Assembly (NCBI GenBank): GCA_035464655.1
Contig: DATHRZ010000078.1
Coordinates: forward strand, 1 to 64,000
Length of the DNA stretch: 64,000 nucleotides
Origin: JARFPW01 sp035464655
GTDB lineage: Bacteria; Gemmatimonadota; Gemmatimonadetes; Palauibacterales; Palauibacteraceae
Direction: 5' to 3'
Every line of letters starts with the position of its first letter. Positions within the stretch are counted from its first letter, which is position 1. Below, in pieces: positions 8,934 through 16,268 of the stretch. The translations under genes were made by a program, and so were the position numbers. The notes under the pieces were generated by a model that saw only the letters and a list, made by a program, of their open reading frames with translations, was not told the origin of the DNA and made no database searches.

Positions 8934-10470
8934 GCGTTCCTCCCGATTCGAGCTTGATCTGCAGGGCCGGATCGGCCGCCGGCAGCGCCTCGGGGCGCTC
9001 CCAGCTTTCGTAGGCCAGGGCTTCGCGGCGCCGCTGCGCGCCGAGCGGATACCGCCAGTGCGTCCACGGCAACGACAGAATGTGCCGCGCCGCGCGGTCC
9101 GCGATCAACTCCGGCAGGTCGTCGAGCAGATCCGGACCACGCTCGAGTCGGATCGCCTGGAGCCGCGCCAGGCCCACCGTCGGATCGGGATCGTGGAGCC
9201 GGGTCCACATGGACCGCAGCACGTGGCGGATGCGCCGGACGGGCACGCGGCCCTCGTCGGGCAGAAAACTCACCGCCCGCAGGTCGGGTGTGTGGAAGAT
9301 CAGGTTGGCGTCGACTTCCATCAGCCATGTGCCCGGCGTGCCCGCGTCTCGGGCGGCACGGGCTTCTTCACGCAGTCGTGCCAGGGTTTCGGGGCGGCCG
9401 AGGCGGGACCACGGCGTCCACAGCTCACGGTAGTGCGCATCGGTAACCACCCATTCGAGCAACCCGGCGTCTGGCCCGTCGGCCCGGATCCACAACTCCA
9501 CACGCTCCCAGTCTCGCTCCCAGAACTTGTTGATTTCCGCCGGGGTGAGCATCAGGTAGCGCCACACCCAGTACGCTTCCCCTTCGAGCCACCAGGGAGC
9601 GTCTTCGGAACGCCGGTACGGGGTGCCATCCCCTTTCTTCGTGTACAGCATCAGCGTCGGGGGAACGGGTCGGGGGAAGAAGAACAAATCGACGAGCAGG
9701 TATACACCGAACAACGCGGTGAGCCACAGGGTGAACGCCCCCCAGTCGCGCGACATTTCGAGCCCGAGCGATCGGTAGAGAAGCGCAGCGATCGCCACGG
9801 GGACGGCACCGAGGATCGCCGTTCCCACGTCACGAAACAGGCCGTACAGCAGAAGCACTACGAGAGGAAAGCCGAGCAGGAGGAGTCGTGTCCCAAGCGC
9901 CTCGTACACGCCGTACGCGTGCAGAACCGGGATCGCGACACCCACCACCACGATGCCCGCCAGGGCGGCGAGCGGCAGTTTGTAGGCGGCGAGGAACAGG
10001 CTCGTGAAGCCGCTCATCGCGAACGGGTCGACGAGATCACCGGCAATCTCGTCGCCGCCCGCCTGCACCGCCCGTCGAACATCGACCCGACCGGCCCGGA
10101 CGGGCCGAAGCTCCAGGCGGAAGGCCGCCAGCGCCTCCAGCACGCGGTCGCCCATGCCCGAGCGCACGCGGATCTTGTAACGGCCGAGTCGGCGGAAGGA
10201 GCGCAGGGCAACCAGGAGTGGCCCGGCGAAGAACAACAGCAGGTAGTAGCGCAGCCGGGGCAGCTCGAGCTCGGGCCGGTCGATCCCGAGCCGGAACAGC
10301 GAGCGGTCGACCAGGCCTGCGCGCTCCCGCTCGGCCCGCTCGCCGCCCCCAAGGCGGAATACGCTCGCCCAGTAATCGGTGAACGGCAGGGGCCCTCGAA
10401 GGAGCCCCTGCTCGATCATCCAGCCGACGAGCGATCCGGACGGTACCTGGTCGTTCGATGTGTCGCGCAT
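8920..10470 (-). CDS. Uncharacterised multi-pass membrane protein
   Basis: A 516-aa protein I do not recognise. A soluble N-terminus of about 70 residues is followed by a hydrophobic segment (YYLLLFFAGPLLVALRSF). A cluster at about residues 175-285 gives four or five more membrane spans (LAALAGIVVVGVAIPVL, LLLLGFPLVVLLLYGLF, AILGAVPVAIAALLY, FTLWLTALFGVYLLVDLFFF). After that comes a Trp-rich soluble domain of about 220 residues (WWLEGEAYWVWRYLMLTP..INKFWERDWERVELWI). It overlaps the Lrp/AsnC gene by 14 bases, so the regulator may control it. No enzyme motif was seen. Confidence 0.7.
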   Translation of the reverse strand: MRDTSNDQVPSGSLVGWMIEQGLLRGPLPFTDYWASVFRLGGGERAERERAGLVDRSLFRLGIDRPELELPRLRYYLLLFFAGPLLVALRSFRRLGRYKIRVRSGMGDRVLEALAAFRLELRPVRAGRVDVRRAVQAGGDEIAGDLVDPFAMSGFTSLFLAAYKLPLAALAGIVVVGVAIPVLHAYGVYEALGTRLLLLGFPLVVLLLYGLFRDVGTAILGAVPVAIAALLYRSLGLEMSRDWGAFTLWLTALFGVYLLVDLFFFPRPVPPTLMLYTKKGDGTPYRRSEDAPWWLEGEAYWVWRYLMLTPAEINKFWERDWERVELWIRADGPDAGLLEWVVTDAHYRELWTPWSRLGRPETLARLREEARAARDAGTPGTWLMEVDANLIFHTPDLRAVSFLPDEGRVPVRRIRHVLRSMWTRLHDPDPTVGLARLQAIRLERGPDLLDDLPELIADRAARHILSLPWTHWRYPLGAQRRREALAYESWERPEALPAADPALQIKLESGGTLDVS

Positions 10471-10499
10471 GCCGGCAATCTAACCACCCCCGGCCGCGT

Positions 10500-11327
10500 T
10501 CAGTCCAGCAGCACCTCTTCGAACAGTGCGAGCACTCTCGGGTCCTCCTGCTGCCCGAGCCAGAAGAACACGGACCGAACGATGTCGGGGTTCCGGTTCT
10601 CACGCGCGAGGCGAAGCAATGCCTCAGTGCCCCGCTCGTCGGGCAGCTGCGTGAGGGCGAACACGGCCGTCTCCTGCACCTCGGTTTCCTCGTCGGTCGC
10701 GACGGCGATGTCCTCGATGTCGTCGGCGGCGCGCACGCCGGCCTCGTGCGCCGTCCAGAACAGGGCCGCCTTGCGCACGTCGGCGTGCTCGCCACGGTTG
10801 CGCGCGATGTCCAACAGGCGTGGCCAGATCTCGCCCGCCGGCGCGGAGACCGCCGCCTGGAGGGCGTCTTCCTTCGAGTCGGCGTCCAGCTCCGCCTCGT
10901 CACGCTCGATCAGCGCAAGCAGGTAGTCGGCGGCAGCCTGAGGGACCACCGAGCCGAGGTCGCGACCCTTCTTCCTCCAGTCTCCGCCGACCTGGCTGTG
11001 CAAGTCCGTCACGACGCCGGCGGCGACCCGTACGGTCACGCGAATCGGACCGTTCGTGCACCCGTCACAGTGTCGGCCGGGAAACCCCATCCCATCCGCG
11101 TCTCCGCTTCGCGAGAAGTTCCACGTCCGGCCGTTGCCCCACACTCCGGGGCGTGCCGCAATCTCGAATCTCGCCACCCCGTCGGCCGAGCGCACCGCCG
11201 CCTCGAGGGCTCCTGCGGATCGAATAGCCTCCTGCCCGTCAGCCTGCGCAGCCTCGCCTTCCGACGGGGCGAGAAGACCTACGGCCGCCAGGGCCCCGAC
11301 CGCCAGGAAGCGCCTCGCCGGCCTCAT
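10500..11327 (-). CDS. Secreted HEAT-repeat protein (short partner)
   Basis: A 275-aa protein with a signal peptide (RRFLAVGALAAVGLLAPSEGEAAQ). The middle region contains FEIAARPGVWGNGRTWNFS and a CDGCTNGPIRVTVRV segment with two cysteines. The C-terminal half holds three helical repeats with the signature FWTAH, FALTQ, FFWLGQ. The ATG overlaps the stop of the upstream HEAT gene (ATGA), so the two are coupled. Both follow an ECF sigma factor and a membrane anti-sigma-like gene. Function unknown; it probably acts in the periplasm as a binding scaffold. Confidence 0.75.
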   Translation of the reverse strand: MRPARRFLAVGALAAVGLLAPSEGEAAQADGQEAIRSAGALEAAVRSADGVARFEIAARPGVWGNGRTWNFSRSGDADGMGFPGRHCDGCTNGPIRVTVRVAAGVVTDLHSQVGGDWRKKGRDLGSVVPQAAADYLLALIERDEAELDADSKEDALQAAVSAPAGEIWPRLLDIARNRGEHADVRKAALFWTAHEAGVRAADDIEDIAVATDEETEVQETAVFALTQLPDERGTEALLRLARENRNPDIVRSVFFWLGQQEDPRVLALFEEVLLD

Positions 11328-12694
11328 TCGAGGATCTCCAGAAGGAGGTCGTCAGCCCGCGGATCGTCGGACTGACCGATCCAGAAGATCGCGTTCCGGC
11401 GTAGCTCCGCGTCGTCCTCGTTGCGCGCCACGTCGAGCATCTTGTCGAGCGCCGCCGGGTCGTCGCTCTGGCTGAGCACGAACAACGCCTGCTGTTTCAG
11501 CTCCTGGTCCGGGGCGCGGTCGTAGATTCCGATCAGGTCGGTCGCGTCCACATCGTCGCGCTGGCCGGCCATGAACAGGGCCTGTTTTCGGACTTCGACG
11601 TTCTCGGACTCGTCCAGCGCGATGTCCATCAGCCAGCCGGCGTTGCCGGCCTCGTCCATCTGCGAAATCGAGAACAGGATCGTTTCGCGCACCTCCGGCT
11701 CCGACGTCGAATCCCACAGCCCACGCAGAAACGCGGCACTCTCGCCCGATTCGTCCTGGCCGAGCCAGAAGATCGCGTTCTTGCGCAGCTCCGGTCGCGC
11801 ACCGGAAGACCGTGCGTAGTCGCGGAGGATCTCGCGGGCTCGCGGCGTCTCGAGCTGGGCGACCGCGAACAGCGCCTGCTCGTGGATCCGTTCGTCGGAA
11901 GGATCGTCGAGGATCGATTCGAGGATCGGCAGCGCCCGCTCGCTGCCGGTCTGTGCGAGCCAGAACACGGCCTGGTCGCGCACCTCGGCGTCCGGATCGT
12001 TCCGCGCCGCTTCGAGCATCAGGTCCGCCACGCCGTCGCCCTCCTGCTGAGAGAGGATGAACATCGCCTGGGCCCGGAGCTCGGGGGCGTTGTCGTGGTT
12101 CTGCACGACCCGGCGGAGGATCGGCAGCGCCCGTTCGGAGTCCATGTTCATCAGCGCCTGGAGGGCGGCGAGCTTCGCCTCGTCGGTACGCACGTCGCGC
12201 TCCGTGTCGCGATCCCGATCGCGATCTGCGCCCTCGCCCCGCGCGTCCTCCGCCGTGTTCTCGTACACCCAGCGCGCCGACTCCGAGTCGCCGCGGTTCG
12301 CCAGCTCGCCGTGCACCCGAGCCAGCAGGGCCCGCGCGTCCTCGCTCACCGCCGCGTTCTCGTAGCGCTCGAGCTGGGTTCGGAGGGCCTCACGCGCGGC
12401 CCGTAGATTGGACGTTCCCTCCATCCGACTGAGCGCGAACCCCTCCCAGTAAAGCGATTCCGGCACATACCGTCCGTCGGGGGACGACTGCCGGTACTGC
12501 TGCAGCAGCTGCACCGCGCGGGCGTACTCAGCCCGGTTCAGCGCCTGGCGGGCGCGCTCGTAGTGGGCCGCCGCCTCCTGTTGCTGCGCCGACGCCGGTG
12601 CCGACGCGGGCAGGTCCGGCGGACTCGCGACCACCAGCGCCGCGATCATTGCCACCACCCGCATCCCGTCTCGCATCCCTGTCTTCCCGTTCAT
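11324..12694 (-). CDS. Secreted TPR/HEAT-repeat protein
   Basis: A 456-aa protein with a signal peptide (about 1-37, ending SAQQQEA). A short TPR-like region follows (AAHYERARQALNRAEYARAVQLLQQY..YVPESLYWEGFAL). Eight HEAT-type repeats of about 30-36 residues run from about residue 190 to the end, each with the core FxxxQ (FILSQ, FWLAQ, FAVAQ, FWLGQ, FSISQ, FMAGQ, FVLSQ, FWIGQ). The invariant Phe and Gln set this array apart from generic HEAT repeats. It is 36 bp downstream of the anti-sigma-like gene. Role unknown; position argues for an envelope function controlled by the sigma factor. Confidence 0.8.
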   Translation of the reverse strand: MNGKTGMRDGMRVVAMIAALVVASPPDLPASAPASAQQQEAAAHYERARQALNRAEYARAVQLLQQYRQSSPDGRYVPESLYWEGFALSRMEGTSNLRAAREALRTQLERYENAAVSEDARALLARVHGELANRGDSESARWVYENTAEDARGEGADRDRDRDTERDVRTDEAKLAALQALMNMDSERALPILRRVVQNHDNAPELRAQAMFILSQQEGDGVADLMLEAARNDPDAEVRDQAVFWLAQTGSERALPILESILDDPSDERIHEQALFAVAQLETPRAREILRDYARSSGARPELRKNAIFWLGQDESGESAAFLRGLWDSTSEPEVRETILFSISQMDEAGNAGWLMDIALDESENVEVRKQALFMAGQRDDVDATDLIGIYDRAPDQELKQQALFVLSQSDDPAALDKMLDVARNEDDAELRRNAIFWIGQSDDPRADDLLLEILE

Positions 12695-12730
12695 CCCTTC
12701 CTCCTCCTGGTTCTATGTGAAGCTCGCCGC

Positions 12731-13522
12731 TCAGAGCGACGATGTTCGAAGTCGTTGCAACAGGTCGCCCTGCTCGAGGCCCTCGCCGAGGAGCCGGACC
12801 TCCGCCGGGTCGCTCGTGGAAGCTGTCATGACGACCTGCGCCAGCATCAACTCGAGGTCTTCGAGCAGCCGGCGGGTTTCCGGATTCCTGCCGGCTGGCG
12901 AAGCGAGCAGCAGGCGCGTGCGGCTTAGCAGCGAGCGGGCCCACGCTTCGAACTCCGCGTCGGTGGAGCCGGCCGCGAGATCGACACGTACGCCGGCGAG
13001 GAACGTCTCGCTGCGACTCAGGTGTGCGCGGGTCGCGGTCGCATAGGGCGCCGGGTTCGTGCCTCCGTCGCGCATGGCCGTCGTCGGCTCTCGCGGCGAC
13101 TCCGGCGAGGCGTCTCCGGTCGAACGGACGGTCCGGCCGCCCGGGGAAGTGGTGTCCGGCGCCCCTTCGGCCTCGGGGAGGCCCGCCAGGGGAATTTCCG
13201 TCGTCGCGGGCTCCGCGACCTCCGAACCGGCCGAGTGCGAGGCCGTCTTCGGTTCGCTCTCCCCGGTGCCGAGCGACAGGCGACCGATCCCGAGCCCGAT
13301 CACGAGTGCCGCGGCCACACCCATCCACCACGACAGTCGTCCCATGGTCCGGGCGTGAGCGGCCCGGGCCCGGGCGACGCGGTCGGGCGCCGGCATTCCG
13401 GCTTCGAGGCGCGCTTCGATGACGGCCCACATATCGTCCCGCGGCGTCTCCGGCGGGGCATTGTACGCCTCGCGTGCCGCGCGCACGATGAGCTCGTCTT
13501 CCAGCCGCTGTTCGTCGGTCAT
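12731..13522 (-). CDS. Putative membrane anti-sigma factor
   Basis: A 263-aa protein, start chosen at the ATG at 13522 because it overlaps the sigma-gene stop (ATGA) and has AGGAG at good spacing; an ATG three codons upstream is possible. The cytoplasmic N-terminus (MTDEQRLEDELIVRAAREAY) is followed by a single membrane span at about 85-105 (WWMGVAAALVIGLGIGRL) and an acidic, Pro/Thr-rich periplasmic part ending in a helical region. Size, single span and coupling to an ECF sigma gene are what is expected of an anti-sigma factor. The classical zinc-binding HxxxCxxC motif is absent, so the call is by architecture and context. Confidence 0.6.
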   Translation of the reverse strand: MTDEQRLEDELIVRAAREAYNAPPETPRDDMWAVIEARLEAGMPAPDRVARARAAHARTMGRLSWWMGVAAALVIGLGIGRLSLGTGESEPKTASHSAGSEVAEPATTEIPLAGLPEAEGAPDTTSPGGRTVRSTGDASPESPREPTTAMRDGGTNPAPYATATRAHLSRSETFLAGVRVDLAAGSTDAEFEAWARSLLSRTRLLLASPAGRNPETRRLLEDLELMLAQVVMTASTSDPAEVRLLGEGLEQGDLLQRLRTSSL

Positions 13523-14061
13523 GCCACCCACTCCTCTGCGAAGTCCTGCAGCTCGATGCGCAGCCGCGCCCGGGCCCTCGACAATCGCGCCTTTGACGTT
13601 CCCGGCTTCACGCCGAGCGCCGTCGCGATTTCCTTGTGCGTGTAACCTTCCAGGTCGTGCATCACGAACACCGACCGGTACAGCTCCGGCAGCCCCGTCA
13701 CCGCGGCCTGAAGGCGACGCTTGAGGTCGGGCTCCGGTCCCGTCGGCGCCGTGCCGATGTGGCGCGCCGCCTCGATGCTGCGCTCCCGCTCCCGGATGCG
13801 ATTCCGACGCCGCAGTCCGTTGAGCACGACCGAGGTCGTCACGGAATGCAGCCAGGTCGTGAACGCCGCGTCGCCCCGAAAGCCCTCGAGCTTCTCGAAC
13901 ACACGCACGAAGGTGTCCTGCGTCAGGTCACGGGCGAGCGCGTCCTCGCCCACCATCCGGTAGGCCAGCCGGTAGATACGATCGACATGCGCGTCGTACA
14001 GCTCGCGCTGCGCCGAGCGATCGCCCGAGCGAATTCGTTCTACGAGTCGTCTGTCGTCCAC
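13519..14061 (-). CDS. ECF-type RNA polymerase sigma factor
   Basis: A 180-aa sigma-70 family protein from the GTG at 14061 (MDDRRLVERIRSGD), preceded by GGGAG. Region 2 contains LYDAHVDRIYRLAYRMVGE and the -10 recognition segment DLTQDTFVRVFEKLEGFRGDAAFTTW (with a break of residues in my quotation at the D-L junction). Region 4 contains LPELYRSVFVMHDLEGYTHK and the helix-turn-helix IATALGVKPGTSKARLSRAR. A longer frame continues upstream but has no sigma content. It heads an operon with an anti-sigma-like gene and two HEAT-repeat genes, transcribed away from the formate dehydrogenase operon. Confidence 0.93.
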   Translation of the reverse strand: MDDRRLVERIRSGDRSAQRELYDAHVDRIYRLAYRMVGEDALARDLTQDTFVRVFEKLEGFRGDAAFTTWLHSVTTSVVLNGLRRRNRIRERERSIEAARHIGTAPTGPEPDLKRRLQAAVTGLPELYRSVFVMHDLEGYTHKEIATALGVKPGTSKARLSRARARLRIELQDFAEEWVA

Positions 14062-14112
14062 GGAGCTCCCGGTGCGTATCTCGTCCGCCCGTCGTTCCCT
14101 GCACTCAGTACT

Positions 14113-14141
14113 TCTGACACGATACGACGAAAAAGGGTTAC
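14113..14141 (-). promoter_or_regulatory. Possible ECF-type promoter of the sigma operon
   Basis: On the minus strand GTAACC (14136-14141) is followed after a 16-base spacer by TGTC (14115-14118), an arrangement like the AAC-type -35 and GTC-type -10 of autoregulated ECF promoters. It would give a leader of roughly 45 bases before the GTG at 14061. Only one site was seen, so this is a suggestion. Confidence 0.3.
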
Positions 14142-14244
14142 GGGCGTGGGGGGCGGCGCGCCCCAAATTGTGGCCACGCCCCGCCAGCTTTAGCTTCGCA
14201 GGGTAATCGGACGGCAACGCCAAACCCTCGCGGCGGACGGTGGA

Positions 14245-15876
14245 ATGAGCCTCATCCACGAACTCGAACGGCTGCAGGAGGAGCGCGGCTACCTTTCCGA
14301 GCAGACCCTGCGTGAGCTCTCGCATGCCGCCGGCGCCCCCCTCTACCGGCTCCAGGAACTCGTCTCCTTCTACCCCCACTTCCGCACCAAACCGCCCGCC
14401 GCGACCACGGTCCACGTCTGCCGCGACATGAGCTGTCACCTGGCCGGCGCCGACGGCCTCGCCGCCCGCGTGGCGGCGGCGTGCGAGGGACTCGACGTCG
14501 CGGTCGAGGAAACCTCGTGCCTCGGATGCTGCGAGATGGCGCCCGCCGTCCGCGTGAACGGCGTGCCCCTGCAACTCGACGATCCCGAGGAGCTCGTTGG
14601 CGCGCTGTCGAACGGCGGTCCTCCGGCGCACTCGCGCCCGGCGCGCCGCGACTGGGCCTGCGACCCCTACGACGGCGATCCCGAGGCCGGCTACGAGTGC
14701 TTCCGGCAGACGCTCGCCCAGATCGACCAGGGCGGTGCGATCGATTCGCTGATCCAGGCCATCAAGGACTCCGGCCTGCGCGGAATGGGCGGCGCCGGCT
14801 TTCCGACAGGCCTGAAGTGGGAGCTCGTGCGCAAGGAGGCGGCGACCCCGAAGTACGTGGTGTGCAACGCCGACGAGAGCGAGCCCGGCACGTTCAAGGA
14901 TCGGGTGATGATGGAGCAGCTCCCGTGGCTCGTCGTCGAGGGCATGATGCTGGCGGGCCTCGTGATCGGATCGGAGCGCGGCATTCTCTACCTGCGGCAC
15001 GAATATCACGCCGCCCGCGAGGCGCTCGAGCAGGAGCTCGCCCGCGCGCGCGACCAGGGCTGGCTGGGCGACGACATCCTCGGCTCCGGCTTTTCATTCG
15101 ACATCGAGCTGTTCATCTCGCCCGGCGGCTACATCCTCGGCGAGGAGACGGCCCTGCTCGAGGCGCTCGAGGACAAACGGGGCGAGCCGCGCAACAAGCC
15201 ACCCTTCCCGGGCCAGAAGGGACTGTGGGACAAGCCGACGTTGATGAACAACGTCGAGACGTTCGCCTACGTGCCGATCATCGGGCTGAAGGGCGCCGAC
15301 TGGTGGCAGGCGCAGGGGAGGCGGGGTAGCAAGGGGCTCAAGTGCATCGCCGTGTCGGGCCATGTCGAGAAGCCCGGCGCCTACGAGATTCCACTCGGCA
15401 CGACCGTGGCCGAGTTGATCGAGCTGGCCGGCGGCGTGAGCGGCGGCCGGGCGCTCAAGGGCTTCGCGCCCGGCGGCGCCTCCTCGCACTTCCTGCCCGC
15501 CACGAAGGCCGACACTCCGATCGATTTCGGCACGCTGGAGGAGGCCGGCAGCATGATGGGTTCGGGGGCCCTCGTCGTGTTCGCCGAGGCGACCCCCGTG
15601 CTGCCCCTGGCCGCCAACGTCGTACGGTTCTTCCGCAACGAGTCGTGCGGCAAGTGCGTGCCGTGCCGCGACGGAACGGAGAAGGCCCTCCGCATGCTGG
15701 AGGGCGCGCTGAACGGCGGCGAGGCCATCGATTGGGCGGCGATCGACAGACTCGAGTTGCTACTGGTAGAAACCTCGATCTGCGGCCTGGGCTACGTCGC
15801 CCTGAACCCGCTCGTGTCCGCCGCCGAGCACTGGCCCGACGAAGTGCCGGCGGCCCGGGACGGAGGATCGGCATGA
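14245..15876 (+). CDS. NAD-dependent formate dehydrogenase, NuoE-NuoF fusion (diaphorase) subunit
   Basis: A 543-aa fusion. Residues 1-130 are a NuoE/FdsG thioredoxin-like domain with a [2Fe-2S] site (CRDMSC and CLGCC). The rest is NuoF/FdsB: FMN-binding GLRGMGGAGFPTGLKW, NADH-binding GEETALLEALEDKRGEPR, a SLBB-like region, and the [4Fe-4S] motif SCGKCVPCRDGT. It passes electrons from the molybdopterin subunit to NAD+. The TGA overlaps the next ATG (ATGA), and the molybdopterin subunit follows one gene later, so this is a soluble NAD-linked formate dehydrogenase rather than complex I. No other Nuo genes are in the window. Confidence 0.88.
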   Translation: MSLIHELERLQEERGYLSEQTLRELSHAAGAPLYRLQELVSFYPHFRTKPPAATTVHVCRDMSCHLAGADGLAARVAAACEGLDVAVEETSCLGCCEMAPAVRVNGVPLQLDDPEELVGALSNGGPPAHSRPARRDWACDPYDGDPEAGYECFRQTLAQIDQGGAIDSLIQAIKDSGLRGMGGAGFPTGLKWELVRKEAATPKYVVCNADESEPGTFKDRVMMEQLPWLVVEGMMLAGLVIGSERGILYLRHEYHAAREALEQELARARDQGWLGDDILGSGFSFDIELFISPGGYILGEETALLEALEDKRGEPRNKPPFPGQKGLWDKPTLMNNVETFAYVPIIGLKGADWWQAQGRRGSKGLKCIAVSGHVEKPGAYEIPLGTTVAELIELAGGVSGGRALKGFAPGGASSHFLPATKADTPIDFGTLEEAGSMMGSGALVVFAEATPVLPLAANVVRFFRNESCGKCVPCRDGTEKALRMLEGALNGGEAIDWAAIDRLELLLVETSICGLGYVALNPLVSAAEHWPDEVPAARDGGSA

Positions 15877-16268
15877 CGACGGTCCGCTGGCTCGTCGTCG
15901 GCTTCGGCGTCCTGGTCGTGTGCCTGGGCGCGACGGCCGTCGTCTGGCCGGACCGGCTCGTCGAGTTCGCCGAGATGTTCCTCACCGTCCGGGGGCTGTG
16001 GATCGCCGTGGCGCTACGGCTCGTCCTCGGCGTCCTGCTCTGGATCACGGCCGAAGCTTCGCGCACACCACTCGTGTTCCGAGTCCTCGGGGCTCTGTAC
16101 TTCGCATCGGGAATCGCGTTGCCGATCCTCGGCCTGGAGTTCTTGAACGGAATGGTCGAGTGGGGTTCCGCTCTCGACGACTTCGCGCTGCGCGGGATGG
16201 GGCTGGTGGCCGCTCTGTTCGGCGCCTTCTTCGTATGGTCCGCCGCCCCCCGAAGGAGCGAAGCATGA
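15873..16268 (+). CDS. Small four-helix membrane protein in the formate dehydrogenase operon
   Basis: A 131-aa integral membrane protein with about four hydrophobic helices (RWLVVGFGVLVVCLGATAVVW, GLWIAVALRLVLGVLLWITA, VFRVLGALYFASGIALPILG, GMGLVAALFGAFFVWSA). It overlaps its neighbours by ATGA at both ends, so it is made in step with the two catalytic subunits. I do not recognise a family and see no haem-ligating histidines in the spans. It could tether the enzyme to the membrane, help transport, or be a passenger. Its tight coupling makes a role with the enzyme likely but unproven. Confidence 0.8.
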   Translation: MTTVRWLVVGFGVLVVCLGATAVVWPDRLVEFAEMFLTVRGLWIAVALRLVLGVLLWITAEASRTPLVFRVLGALYFASGIALPILGLEFLNGMVEWGSALDDFALRGMGLVAALFGAFFVWSAAPRRSEA

